Positions 24,901-37,340 of a stretch of DNA of 64,000 nucleotides are shown in pieces. The DNA comes from Aptenodytes patagonicus (lineage: Eukaryota; Chordata; Aves; Sphenisciformes; Spheniscidae). Within the stretch, counting starts at the first letter, position 1. Each line of letters starts with the position of its first letter. Where the stretch lies: assembly GCF_965638725.1 (NCBI RefSeq), contig NC_134950.1:3286101-3350100 (forward strand), read 5' to 3'. Below the pieces are notes generated by a model. The model had not been told where the DNA came from, did no database searches, and was given only the letters and a program-made list of their open reading frames with translations. A program made the position numbers and the translations under genes.

Positions 24901-27900
24901 AAAGCCATCTTCCCTTCCTGGACAGTGTTACCTACCACTACCATCACCTAGCCAGGTTCTGTTGTCCTCTCCTCTACAGCAAGCACCATCGTGTGCCAGC
25001 TCTGTACATTGATGTTAACTGCACAGCTGGAACTGCATCCCCAGAGGCATGTGCACAGCTTCTCCATGTCCTTAGCTCAGAGAGAGAAGCACAGCCCTGA
25101 GCCGTGTCCTCCTCTTCCTGTCAGAAGAAGCAAGAGAGGTAGAGATGCACCCAAGAGCCATCCTGTGACTCTGGTCCCTGTCAGCTCTCTCCAGTCTGCC
25201 CTGCCCAAGGCACTTTTCCCTGTCACAGTCTGGCACATCTATTTCAGTTCTCAAATGCAGAGGATTGCCACATATCACAGGGAACGAGAAACAGATTCCC
25301 ACTGGGGAAGCAGGGTCCTAGAGCACTGTGGCGTCAATGACATGCCCTTGAGGTTCAGAGGAGGAGAACTGGACTGCTTGTTAATCCTGCTTCCCAGCTG
25401 CTGATTTCTAGGGATAACCTAGCCAGGGAATTCTAGGGAAAACTTTAAAAGAACTTCTAGTAATGCACTAAGAGAATAAAATCCCCAGCATTGCAGCTCA
25501 CAGGGAGGCAATGCTGCTTATTGCACAATAAACCATGTGAACCACTGGACACAGATCCAAGGCATCAAGAAATAAGCAGGAGCGTCTCTATGCCCTTCTA
25601 GCACAATCACCTCTCTCTTTCATTGATTGGCATTAGAAACACGATGCCTCCAAATCCACCTTTCAGCACCATTTTCCATGATTCTAGGGTTTTCTCATGT
25701 TATCTTGTGCTAGGTGCTTTTCATCTTTGAAATGACTCATGTTCACATGTTCATCCCCACCACATTCCCCTCCTTGCCCTTATCCCAGGCCCTCTTCCCC
25801 AGCTTCCCCAGCCAGCATGAGCCCTCAGCCTGTTCCTGACCTCTCAGCATTGCAGTCTTGAGCTCTTTAGACTTTGCCTGCAACTTTTCCCATTAGCACT
25901 TTTATTAATTCAAAGATGTCTTGTCTTGGAGGAGAGAAAATACAGCAACCTGGAAGCATAAGGTAAGGCCACATGATTGCTCCCCCAGAAGACAAGCACG
26001 TGCCCAGTGGCCAGCTAGATGCTACCTTGCATAGTCCTGCCCCTGAGGGCTAAGAAATGAATCGACAGGACAGTGCTGCACCTTTACACAGGCAGGAAAA
26101 AGAGGCAGCGGTGAAGGTAAGTCATGAAATCAGAGCTGCATTACTCAGCGTGGTCAGCTTGTCATCGCATTTTGCGACCGACCACCTGAGTCACAGGAGT
26201 GGAATTCATGTCACTTAAATTTAGACATCTAAAACGTAGAATCTTATGTCTGGCCACGCAGCTTCAGCTTCTTTTACACTCTATGATTCATTTGACCTCT
26301 CTCAGATACTATTGCAGATTGAATCACAACCTGGTTCTTCCTATTTCTCTGCATCGTCAATAAAGGGAGCCGACGGTGACTAGTTCATCTGAAGTCAGAC
26401 ATCTCAATTTTACATGCCAAAATAAGAGCAAAGGAATCCCACTCTGGGTATTGTCATTTCTCCCTAATTGAAGGGCTTAAAATTTTCAAAGCAGGAGGAC
26501 AATGACAGCTGAATTTGTGGTGGGGCTTTTCATGCCAACATTCAAAGACCATTTCTCCCCTGCCAGCTTGCTCAGCTTAATTCATGGGAATGTCTAGAAA
26601 CGAGAACCCCTGGAGCACAGCAAAAATGAGCCAGGCTCTGGCATTTGTGTGAGCAACCAGTTCTTAATTATTCGACTAATACTAGCATTGTGCAGCAACC
26701 ATATGCACCAAGGGTCTGAAAAGGTTTCTTTGCCACAAAGACCCACGTACAAACCTCCACATGGAAGGTGGGTCTAGTGTTTCTGCAGTATTTCATGTGC
26801 AAGAGCACAATGCCAAACTGCAACTGTTTTCAGGGTGTTTGAGGAGTTTATAAGGTATAATGAATCTGCCTTAAGCGTAATTTGGGTCAGGAAGAATCAG
26901 AGAACCAGGAAAGGTACGCTAATACTGGTCAACTAGGAGAGGTATCACAGGCATGGCGCAAACCCTCCCATGTTCTGGAGAGGACAGGAGCATGCTGGCA
27001 GCAGGAGTGATGGGAAGAACCACAGGAGTAGGGTTTTCTGCACGAAAAGGACACAATTACCCTGGGAAGAGGCTACAGAGCCAGGCTGCAGAGAGGCTCT
27101 CTGAGCCATGAGGATGGAGGCAAAATTACTCATCAGCCCCTGGAGGTTGGATAGCTGGGGAGATGGGGTTTCTTCCTTCATTAGGAGATGGGTCAAATAC
27201 GACTAGAAATTAGGACTTTATCATTTCAGCTGCCCACGCCCAGAAGTATTGCTAGCAGAGGGCTCTGAGGCAGAGCAGAGCCAGGAGGGAAGGAAATGTC
27301 TTGGGCAGTGCCCACGGCCTGCACTCAGACCCCATGGGGCTACGGCAGGGCCAGGAGGAGAGCACTGGGGAAGGAAGTCTTACAGCAAGGTCGGACAGCA
27401 GCTGTCTCCAGGAATGAATCCAGGAGCAGCGTCCTCCTGGGATGGGCCAGGAGGATCTTGTGTTGACTGACTGCCCTTCCTGAGTTCGGGAGGAAATTAA
27501 TCTCCCACCGTGGGCTTCAGTTTATTTTTACATTGCAAGTTAGCCCGAAGGGACAAAAAAAATCACAAAAAAATTCTATTCCCTAAAAGGAATCACAAAT
27601 TTCACAGCGACCTAAGGAGATTAGTCAAATCCCTGTGACCGTCAGCAGTTTCACTTAGGTCAAAGCCTGGCATAACTCAATCTCTGTGAGAAGAGAGGAG
27701 AGAAGCGGCGTAGCGCGGACTGCCCAGCTCTGCAGGCAGGCCAGCCTCTCCAAGAGGGCCCTTCTACAATATCTAGAGGGCAACATCCCTTTTGCAGTCC
27801 CGCAGCAGAGAGGGAAACAGTCAGACTGGCCCAGAGTACAGACATCGAAAGGGAGCGTTATCTCTTGCAGATACCACAGCGAGACCTTCCAAGCTGGGAA

Positions 27901-28948
27901 GCAGGAGGGGGACCAATTTCCCAGGCTAGGAGACATCAAAGGCTGTGTGAAACCTTCTGAAAATGCTCACACTGAATTTCTCATGCATGGGTGGGCATAT
28001 GGAATAACTCTCCATAGGGTCAGGGAAATGTAGAAAGTGGAGAAGTCGGGCTCTGATTCGCCTCTTGCTCTGGGGGAGAAATGAAGAGAATTTAGCTCAA
28101 AAGCTAAAAATAAATATGCCACCCGTAGGTTTGGTTTTGCACAAAAATTGGCCTGAGTTAGGTAACCTAGGGCCCCTTTTTGGAGGAAATCATTTCCATC
28201 CCCCGGCAAACATGCCTGTGTTAATGGGCTCACAGAGGCGTCAGCCTTTCAAGCTGTGCATCAAATTTCATCCAGGGTATCAGTAATGTGGAGGAGCTGT
28301 GGTACCACTGCTGCAATGCACTCATTGAGCAGAGAGGTGCTGGAGAAGGAAATCGAGGACAATCTTTTGGATTACTCTAAGGAGAAATAGGGCTTTCAGC
28401 TCATACTCCAGAGTTTTAAAAAGATCTGCCTCCCTTTCGGTGCGAGGAAGGAGCCTCTTGATAGAAATCCACTGGAAAGGCTCCTGCCCTGTTGTGTGAA
28501 GACACAGTATTGCTTTACATTGTATCATGAAGCCAAATAGGATGGAAAGTCCATGGTGTCTGCCCTCTGCTGCAGAGAGGCAGGAGGCTTTTGCAATTGT
28601 TTCCCTTTCCCTGATAAAGTTGCTGGTGCAGTTTTTAGAAGAAACTAACTTTTTTTGCAATTCTTAGCTCTTCTCCCAGGGAAACTTGTTCTCTCTTTGT
28701 GGCTTCTCTGCTGTTTGAACTCTTCCAGTAGTACCAGCCCTGAGGGTTTCAAAATTATGAGTCAGGAACTGGGAAATCCTTACACTGATTTAGAAACTAA
28801 AAGATTAAAAACAAAACAGCAAAAGACACCCCAACCGCAGGGACTTTCAGGTTGCTTCTGGTCTTTGAGCTTTTAAGGTCGAGAGTGGAACAGTCCCATT
28901 GCAGTGTTTCTAGGTACCATCACACCTGCTTTTGCATCTGCTGTCTTG
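21976..28948. other. Non-coding region, no gene recognised
   Basis: No exon or recognisable transposon is visible. Open frames stay at or below about 137 codons without family resemblance. A non-repetitive stretch rich in ATTA-type cores at 22,291-22,480 is listed separately. Another complex non-repetitive stretch at about 28,090-28,275 (AAAATAAATATGCC, GGCCTGAGTTAGGTAACC, TCATCCAGGGTATCAG) could be conserved non-coding DNA but shows no decisive signature. Confidence 0.5.
22291..22480. promoter_or_regulatory. Candidate regulatory element with homeodomain-like cores
   Basis: About 190 bases hold GCAATTATAAATTATCCC, GGATTAATTGCTGC and CTCCTAATTACCACC. These are three separate TAATT-type homeodomain cores in otherwise complex sequence, ending with GGTGATAAATTTAAAGCC. 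There is no repeat similarity and no coding potential. Regulatory function is inference from motif clustering. Confidence 0.22.
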
Positions 28949-29074
28949 TGTTAAGAGCTCTTTGGGGCAGAAAGCATCTTTCTGTCCTCTGAATGTGCAG
29001 CACTTAGCACTAGGCGGTCTGCAGGCAGGATGCAGCCTCCTGGGCACCAGGAGAATGAATGTAATCATTACAAT
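28949..29074 (+). repeat. Ancient amniote interspersed repeat, 3'-end type
   Basis: The order AAGAGCTCTTTGGGGCAGAAAG, then TCTTTCTGTCCTCTGAATGTGCAGCACTTAGCACTAG, then GCAGCCTCCTGGGCACCAG and a tail rich in AAT/ATT matches a 3' sequence found in very many old amniote SINE/LINE copies. There it reads AGCTCTTTGGGGCAGGGAC, GTACAGCACCTAGCACA and GGGCTCCTAGGTGCTA. It is a MIR/L3-related relic inherited from the amniote ancestor. The assignment to SINE or LINE tail is uncertain. Confidence 0.7.
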
Positions 29075-29371
29075 CAGCTGTTTCACCTATGAAATACATA
29101 ATCTGAGCAAAAACATTTAAGGAGAAAGCAAGATAGCAGATGGGATAAGGGAAGGCAGACAGCACTGTTGTCCACCACAGCTGCCAGCATTTTCAGTCTT
29201 TGGTATTTGCTCCTGACCCAGTGAGAGCTTTCCTGTGGGGGGAAAAGGAACAATAACGATGATTCTCATGTTGCTGATGCACACAGAAAAGGACATTCAG
29301 GTCCAATTTTTAATAGCTGACATTGTGGGAGCCCCTGAAAGCCCTCTCTTGATCAGGTTCCCGCTTTGATT

Positions 29372-29580
29372 AGCACTGTACCAGCAAAGAGGAAGATATT
29401 CCCACTCCCAGACAGTTTACAGACTACACGCCTCTGAGGCAGGGCACAAAAACGGAAACATGGTCCTTGTCTCTACAGGTGGGAAAAGCAGATCCAGTGG
29501 CGTGAAGTGACCCGAGGTTCCACTGCACTATGCTATGGACAGGTCAGAAACTGAGTTGGAGTTTCCCAGCTGCATGACTG
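29372..29580 (+). repeat. Ancient amniote MIR-type SINE relic
   Basis: The blocks occur in MIR/amniote-SINE order: GCACTGTACCAGCAAAGAGG, TCCCACTCCCAGACAGTTTACAGAC (equivalent to the CCTGCCCCAAAGAGCTTACAATC block), then GTGGGAAAAG...GCGTGAAGTGACC (equivalent to the GAAACTGAGGCACAGAGAGGTGAAGTGAC block), then AGGTCAGAAACTGAG. Spacing is expanded and bases have diverged, as expected for a copy over 100 million years old. It lies about 300 bp from the related 3'-end relic at 28,949-29,074, same orientation. Confidence 0.55.
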
Positions 29581-29909
29581 ACAGACACGGGTAAGCTCTG
29601 CCCAGATTGGGAGCAGCTCTTACTCCCAGGTGCCAGAGCAGTGCAGTCACTCTTGCACAGCACCGCGTCCGACCACTACAGCCAGTCAGACCTGCTCCAG
29701 CCAGCCCTCAGACATCTCTGCTCTTGGTCCTCTGCAAGGTCAGGTCGCTCTGAGCTGGAGTTTGCAGCCCTGCTCCTCACCCTGCACCTACAACACACAC
29801 AAAGAGGACACAAGGCCTGATCTCTTTGACCAATTGATCTCTTAGCCATTTCCAGGAACCTTGCAAAATTGCCTTGCAAACTGCATGGTTTTGCCACTTA
29901 TTTCTGCTG

Positions 29910-29953
29910 CAGATGATCTCTTCCAACCCAAAATGTCCCTGATCCTATGATTA
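29910..29953 (+). mobile_element. CR1 3' tail remnant, very short
   Basis: CAGATGATCTCTTCCAACCC followed closely by GATCCTATGATT matches the terminal CR1 UTR with the GAGGTCCC stretch deleted and one degenerate terminal octamer. Forty-odd bases are little, so chance similarity is possible, but the order of blocks is right. Confidence 0.5.
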
Positions 29954-32041
29954 AAGCTTACTTTGATCTTCCTTTAAGGAGTGGGAGCTTGGAGGAAGAA
30001 GTGAGGAAGCCTGAATGCTTCTGCCTGCTGCAACGACCTGACTTCGGAGACAGAAATGCAAGAGCTACTTAGAGAAGCAAAGTCTTCAAAATATTTGATC
30101 CAGATGGAGAAGTGGGATCAAAATCACAGTAGTGCCTACTTCTCAGATCTACCTATGTCAAGGCTGAATTTGGTTCTGGACATACAGAAATAATTATAAA
30201 AAAAATTCCTCCAACGTCAACACGAGGGAATGTTGTCTGCTATTCTTCTAACATCAAGACGACCAAAAGCATGAGCTGGGCTTTGCACTAAGTGGGTTCA
30301 GGTTGGGCAGAGGTAACGTGGCCCTTTACTCCTCATGATTTCACCAATCTGAGATTTGTTCTCATGCATTTCCCCACCCTCCACCCCCAAAAAAGCTGGA
30401 AACACAGTTTCCCTAACTGGAAATGCACATTTCATAGTAACATTTTCCAGACCACTTTGCAAGACCACTTTTTTTCAGCACAGCTTTAGTAGAAGCTCAC
30501 TGCTCTTACCTGGCCCCTCGGTGTCCGTATCCTGACAGACTCCTTCAGCAATCTTCGACTCCTCTTGACTTCGCCTTTTTGTGGTGTTTGTTTCTTTGCC
30601 CTTCTTAAATAAACCATTGGCAGTTACTATGGTAACACACCTCATTCTTTCTCTCTCCTCCCTAAAAGTCTATTTCTATTTAACAGGCTTTTAAAAAGAC
30701 TCTATTTATACTTTCTTTTGTTATCCTGCCGCTGCTCCCTTGCAGTCAGACAAGGGCAGGCACAGAGTAGTGCATGCACTAGTCTGTGTTACTAATAATG
30801 GCTATCCATAAGCACAAGAGCAAGCCTTGGGGATCAAAGCTGTGACCTTCATCAGGAGATGCTCTGCTTCTTAGACGAACAAAAAGGAAACCTGAGACAC
30901 GGCACACCGGGTGCTCCAGCAGGAAGCACTGCTAGCAGGGGCCATCCCCACCTTCCCACTCTCCAGCAGCGTGCTAAGGGGCTGCAAGTCCCCAGAAACA
31001 ACCATCATGTGAAAAACAGCCTTGCTATCACTGCAGGCAGCTTCCACCTTTCCTCTCTTCTCAGTGTCAGACATTTGTCTACATTACTGGTAATTGGATA
31101 AAAAGAAAAATATGAGCTGTTGTCCTTTTTGCTTCCTATTCTGTGAAAAGAAAAGCTCCCTTCCTCTCTATGCTTTTTCATTTTAAATCTCAGGGCTATT
31201 AGCAAGCGTCAAGGTTTATTTCCTTAAGGTTCATTGTATCATTTAAACATGCAGATTACAATTTATCTTAACCCTTAGCTGAAGCAGTAGGTGTCTGAAT
31301 TTTTATGATGGCAGCTTTTCTCCTATTGTTTTTCAGGCATTTCTGCTCATAAAAAACAATGGGTCTGAAACAGTCCAAGTACAATTTGGTTCCTTTCCCC
31401 ATTGAGAGGTTTCACTTGCATGGACAGGCTGGTGCCAGAAACCACACGTTTTTTGGTCATCTTTAGGGTGTTCCAGGAAACATATTGTCAACAGATCTCA
31501 ATTTTTCAGTAGGAAAAGCAAGTAGAAGAAAGACTCCCCAGCCCTCCCCTTCTTCCCTCCACATGAAGACAGCTTTCAGGACTTCTTTATTCATGAAGAA
31601 TGATCCCAACAGTTGTAAATCCATTTTCTTCTCGCTTGTGATTTCTACAGCCTGGCCAGCACCAGAAGCTGTGATGCCCTCAGAGTGACACTCCAGAAAG
31701 GGTTAAGGTATCTAAAACTACAGCCTCAATAAGCAGCTCGCAAAAGTGTCCTGTCCCCAGGGTAGGATCAGTGTATGAGAATTTGCTCAGATCATGTAAT
31801 GTTTGTAACTTGATTTCCTGCCGGAAAGCTTCAGTGGGCGGAGTTTCTGCTGAACCAGACAGAACTAGAACTATTTCCTTCTCCAGATTGCTTGTGCATG
31901 TCCAGTCAAGCTCAACTGAATTAATAGCAACCGGCTCGTTTCCCCCACACACCCCTTCCCATTCACCTCTTGCAGTGGAGATACAGGAAGTATGTGATAA
32001 TCTTGCTGCCAGGGCAAGTGCCTCAGGAGGTGGGATGATCC
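29954..32041. other. Non-coding region, no gene recognised
   Basis: Apart from the RFX/CCAAT pair at 30,614-30,636 nothing is recognisable. A T-rich stretch lies near 31,120-31,330. Frames are short and unlike known proteins. Confidence 0.5.
30614..30636. promoter_or_regulatory. RFX-type X-box next to an inverted CCAAT box
   Basis: GTTACTATGGTAAC (30,623-30,636) is a near-perfect inverted repeat that fits the RFX X-box consensus GTNRCC-n-RGYAAC closely; the best sites read GTTGCCATGGTAAC. ATTGG (30,616-30,620), the reverse complement of CCAAT, lies three bases to its left. RFX and NF-Y bind cooperatively at close spacing in MHC class II promoters and in ciliary-gene enhancers. No exon or CpG island is adjacent, so if used this is more likely an enhancer than a core promoter. 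Confidence 0.4.
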
Positions 32042-32215
32042 CGCAACCTTGGGCAAGTCCCGTTCTTTCTCTGCACCTCTGGTCCATCTCTTGTTATAGT
32101 CTGGAGAAAGGGTGTCCTAATGACCAGCCTCCTGCCCTACCAATTTCCTACACGACCTTGGGAAAGTCACTTGACCTTTGCCTGCCTCCACTTTCTGTGA
32201 AATGGAGAGGAAACT
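32042..32215 (+). repeat. Two adjacent MIR-like SINE cores
   Basis: The first core reads CAACCTTGGGCAAGTCCC...TCTCTGCACCTC (32,043-32,080). The second reads GACCTTGGGAAAGTCACTTGACC...CTGCCTCCACTTTCTGTGAAATGG (32,153-32,205). Each matches the most conserved MIR core: GACCTTGGGCAAGTCAC, then TGTGCCTCAGTTTCC, then TGTAAAATGG. Both are on the plus strand, about 110 bases apart. This is either two insertions or an old tandem duplication. The second copy is the better preserved. Confidence 0.65.
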
Positions 32216-35200
32216 AGCAGAAGGCTTGCTCACCCTGCTGCCACCACCAGTATTAAACCAGGGCCCATGAGGACTGAAAGTAGGAACCTTTCCAGTTTAA
32301 GCTTAAAGACCAGTCGCTATCGTCTCCTGGAGCAGTGCAGACCTGTGGTGGATCACCAGAAGCACTTCTGCAAGGGCAAAACAGCCCTGTTACCTCCCAC
32401 ACTCCCAACTGCAAACTGATTCATTCATCCGTTGCCTCCGCCATCCCAGGAACCGTGAGTTTCCTTGACATCCATCACTGAACACAACCAAACCTCCTTG
32501 GAAAGGCCAGATCCTGCTCCAGGTGCTTGGTTTTTTCCAAAGTTCTAGGTTTCACCAAAGTGGCTTAAGCTAAACCCCAGCAAGATGCTTTCATCTATAC
32601 TAAGAGCATCCACACAGGGATGAATGCATGCCTAGCCAAGTGAGATCCTACGGATCTCATAGAACAAATCAGAGCTGGTGCCAGAGATCTACCCCACGCA
32701 CAGCTTCAGGACTCTGCTGGCTTTGAATGGTGCCAGGTCAAGTTATTTGAGGTTCAGCTCAAATTAAGGTTGATGTTAAGATGAAGGTGGGCAAGCTCCC
32801 TTCCCTCAGTCGATTTTCAGCAGCACCTTTCGCAAATCCTTCCCAGGGTAAACAGCAAAGTCACCCCGACCAAAAGAAATGAAGCACTGTTTTTTTTTTT
32901 CTCACGGGACCAAGGAGGAAACTCCTTTGAGGCACAGAGACATTTCTGAGTTCCGTGTTTCTCACCCTTTTCCAATTGCTGCCTCCACACCAGCCTGTCA
33001 GTCGCAGTGCTTGTCTTTGCTGGACACCTGGGGCACACCCTCTCCTCCCCACACCGATAGTATCACGTCCTTAGGATGTGTCTACACTCCCATGTAGAGC
33101 TGGTTATGCAGAATAGTCCTTTCCTTAGGCCTGGCTAAGTCTGGAGGCCTGGGTGTGAGATAGAAAGTAGGCACTGCTCCTTATCATATAAGGAAGATTA
33201 TGCAAGTATGTCCTTTAATGAGGAAAACGAAGGCTCTTTGAATAGGTATGTGGGGTTGGCTGCAGGTAACTTCTGGCAGCGAGCAGGGTTGTTGCAGCAT
33301 GTACCAGCCCAGGTTTCCAGTGCCAGATGAAGTGGGGCAACCAGCCGCCCCCCACCAACCTCCTTAAACCGAATGAACAATTCACCTTCTTTCATAAAAA
33401 AGGACAAAACTTGAGGACCATAGCACCACTGAAAGAACTGTCACCGGGACCTAAAACTCAAAATGTTTATCTATTACTGTTACTTCATCTCCTTTCTGAT
33501 TGCTGGCTTGCAGGCATGGGAATGCAATGCATATGGATTTGGTTTTTTAATTGCAATCATTTTGCAGACCACCTTCAGGCATGCTAGGGACCACCAGTAG
33601 TGCAGGGGACTGCATGTGAAGAAGCCCTGCCCTAGGAGACCCATCCTGCCTTCCCTGATGTGGTTAAAACGCCATTCCACGTTGTGGTGCCTGCAAGGAT
33701 TTCACCACGTTCTCAGCCCAGACAAAAGCCCTGGGATATGCCATGTGCCTGAGAAAGCAGGACTGAGCTTCAGCTGTGTAGGAGGGCAGCTGCAAGAAGC
33801 CAGGCTATCTGCAGCACTTGGTAGCGATCCCTTTATAGACTCCCCCATCTCTCTTACATGCAAATGCAACCTCTTAGTCTCTGGGCCCAGCTCTTTCTGT
33901 TCTGAAGTCTTCGTTGGCTATTAATACCTGGGGAATCTGTGAAGTAGGCAAACAAGGTTTTGATGAGTGTGGGAAAAAGAAAGGCGTTACCACGTATGAG
34001 TGAACTTCAGTTTCGCTCATGTGCTGAATTAGTCAGTGCCTTCAAGTGAATTCCAAGTGCTGGTCCAGCTATTAAATGACTCTTGCGGGAGAGGTAAGTG
34101 CTCCATTTTGAGCCTCTCTTGGAGGAAAAGCTAACTTTAAAAAAATAATAAAACCTGAATCAGAACTTTTGCATAGGTTTTCTTTTTTTTTTTTTAACTT
34201 TCTTATCTCTCCCACAAAGAAAAAGTATCCACTAGTCACTGCACAGCAGCTTCTGGGACCTGGAGAAAGCTGGAGAAACCCGGAGAAACTCAGGTTGCTT
34301 GCAGTGCAGGTGAACATGATGTCTGTGTCAGGAGTGGTGACTGGAAACCTCACGCAGATGTTGAAGTCCAAGAGGCACATGATGTGATAACTGCTTCACC
34401 AAAGGAGCAAAAGTACTTGGTGTAGAGCGTCAAGACACAAGCTCTAGTGGCTGAGAAACTCAGTGGAGGACTTGTTCAGTTTAAACAGTTAGTGGACGGG
34501 AAGGAGGCATCAGTGCTGGAACATTAACACTGACATATCAAGAATTCATGTTTCATTTCCTACCCTGGAGGAGTGGTTCCTCCTGCAACCTTTCCAACCC
34601 AGAATTAGCACTTTTCTGCTGCTTCCCTCTCTAACACAGCAGTCGTGAGAAGTGTTGTCTGCAGGTGGCAAAAAGGAGGGTAATTTTTTCCATCAGTTCA
34701 GTGTTAATGGTGTCCTGGCTTGAAGAAAACTGCATTTGGCTGAAATGGAAATAACAGAAGGGGTAGGGAAGGACCATGGAAAAAAAGATTACAGAAACTC
34801 AGACAAAGCAGGTGTACGGATTGCATTTCCATCCTTTCTGCAAACATGGAGACTGCGTGGGCTTGATCCAGGAAAGTGTCCTAGCGGTAATACAAGCCCT
34901 TTGACAAGCATACATTAAAACCCGCCCAGGCTTTCCACCAACACTAAGGCAAATACAGCCCTCTGGGATTAGTATCCGCGCACAGGTTACAATCCTTCCA
35001 CATTGCTTTTCAGTGCATTACGCTGAAAAACATGCTCAAGGATGCTAACGTGCACAGGAGATTGTCAATATTTGTGCTGAAAATCCATTCAAATTCAGGA
35101 AATTACAGCGAACATGAAGCCTATTTGATCCTCTTAAGGCAGTGACCTGATTGTGGAAACATTTCTCTCTGCCCGTTTCTCTAAAATACAGAGGAGTGAG

Positions 35201-37340
35201 GCAGAGCTTGTCTGAAGATGGATTCAGGCTTGCCAGGAGACCTGAAGGTGTTCTGCAGTTGTGTTGCGTATCAATTTTTAATGCCTCCATTTTCCCTCCA
35301 GCTTACAATGGACAAAAGTTCCCTTAACCAAAGAGCAGCAGCAACACTGGTATGAATTTACACCCTCTGCCAAGAAGCTACGCTCTCAGGCATAGCAAGC
35401 CTTCAGCCTCACCCATGCAAGAGGGATCAAGCTGGGTTTGACAGCACTTCTGAGGCGATGTGGTGGAGGCTCACGCTGCTGCCCCTTTTTCTTTTGCCAG
35501 AGCTGTCAAGCTGAGATTGTGCTCAAGCGCTAGAATTTGCCATGTGACATTTCAAATGGTAAGCAAAGAACAGCTTGCACACCACCACTCTCAGGTTCTC
35601 AACTAAATAAAAACAGATTACTGGCATTTGCTGCATCTGAAAGAAAGGCGGGTCTATCATATTCACAAACAGTAAAGGATACAGAAAAACAAACGTATTC
35701 CCTCAGAGACAAATACAGTTCCTCATCATGCCTGGGAATCCCCATGGAAGGAAAAGGGGTCATGCTGTTTTAACAAGAAAGGATTTGACCAAAAATACCC
35801 AACCAACTAGAGCAGCTGCAAAGTTGTTTTTCTTTGTGCTGGATTTTTTTGTTTGTTTGTTTCACTTTTCAATTTTTTGCTTTTAACGAAAGCATTCGCA
35901 GGCGGGTTTCTCAGTTGGTCCTACCATCACCAGCAATAGCAGGAGGACTTCTGCCCTCCAGAGCTTTTGCTAAGCTTTGCCAGACTGATTCTAGCACCAC
36001 TGAAAGTCATGCTCTGAGTATTTCATTAAAAACGTTGATGTGAATAACAGATAATTTTCTCACCTAGAAAAAGTAGCAAGGAGTCAAACAGCAAAATGCT
36101 AAATGTCAATAGCAAGGGAAGCAACAGTTTTCTTTCTGTTTTCAGCATACGTCTATTGCAAGGTGTGAATGTGCTGATGTCTAATCAAGGTTAAGCTTAT
36201 GCTATGCCTCCCCCCCCCAAGAGAGAGGCAGAGGAAGGGGAGAGCTAGGCATGCCGATGGATATCTCTTTTATCCAGCTGCCTGTTTTCAAACTTGCAGA
36301 AATTGAATGTCTCTAATATCCTTTGAAATTGGTCAATAGATTCAAAAATTTTAGCAAAGGATCCATTTTATATATTTATAGACATACACTGCAGTTGCAT
36401 AAGATTCACTGCATTAAGAAACCTTGGTAAAACTGACTTGTTTCCTTTACTAATTCTTTTTGTACGACGCAGTAAGAAATTCTGAACTTTTTATTTCCTT
36501 TTTTTCTGTTGGAAACACTCAGTATGCCAAATCAGCCTTTCCCAAGTTCTGCTGAAGGACTTGTAGATCTTGACAGGTCAGCCCTTAACCAAAGAGGAGG
36601 CCTCCTGGCCCTTTTAACAAAGCATGTGCTCAGAAACATAAAGCACTGTCAGGCGGTTCTGGTTTAGAAGTCACCGTTTTAGTGCCTTTCAGAGAAGAGG
36701 AAAAAACATCCTTGAAATGAAAGCATATCTGAGGATCTCCCGGTATTCAGCTGCTGTCCCTTCATCTCCACGTATTTGTGTGTGACTCCTGAGGAATCAC
36801 CTCATCCCTCCATGCCTGTTTGTCACCCCAAAAAGCCCTATCCTACTATTCTTTTAATGCCTGCAAAGCCGTTGGCTGCCTCCGTGGTGACTTCTGCTAA
36901 AAGAGTCCTCAATAAATCAGAAATAAATTAAAAGAGGCAACTTGCGCTGAAGTCAGGTGCTCTGTTCAATTTGAACCTTTGAATTTATGGTAGTTCTTTA
37001 CACTACGCCACAGACGTAGACAGGGATTTATAGCCACAGGAGTCGACAACCTGAGGCAAGGCCCTTGGCGGGAAAGGCTGAGCGATGGCAGCTCCCGAAT
37101 CACGCCAATCCCTGGGGCAGCGACTTGCTGGGCGACACCGCTGCGCCTCGCACGTACCCAGCACCGCTAACGGCCAGATATTAAATATATCCTTTATAGC
37201 GCTTCAGGAATGAGCGGCCTCCTCCCCGCACCCGGCCCGGCTGGCGGGGGCCCTCATGGGCCTCTGCCTGGCCTGTGCTGCCTGGGGCAAGGGGGGCACC
37301 CCTGCACCAAGCCCAGGCCTGTGCTGCCTGTCCCTGCCCC
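32216..37340. other. Non-coding region left of the CpG island
   Basis: No gene or young repeat is seen. Notable compositions are T-rich runs near 34,182-34,196 and 35,845-35,880, and a C run at about 36,211-36,220. The last 300 bases (37,020-37,340) show rising GC and lead into the CpG island. CpG is scarce until about 37,010: by hand count roughly a dozen in 36,001-36,960. Confidence 0.5.

Noticed and set aside
34160-34310. Possible exon: long T-rich tract, CACAAAG acceptor, ~105 bases, then GTGCAG|GTGAAC donor.
   Set aside because: The in-frame translation has no family resemblance or conserved look, and pyrimidine tracts plus AG/GT pairs are common by chance.
37170-37200. AT-rich ATTAAATATATCCTTTATAG as a TATA box for the island promoter.
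   Set aside because: It lies more than 400 bases upstream of the probable first exon, outside the GC-box cluster, and the promoter looks TATA-less.
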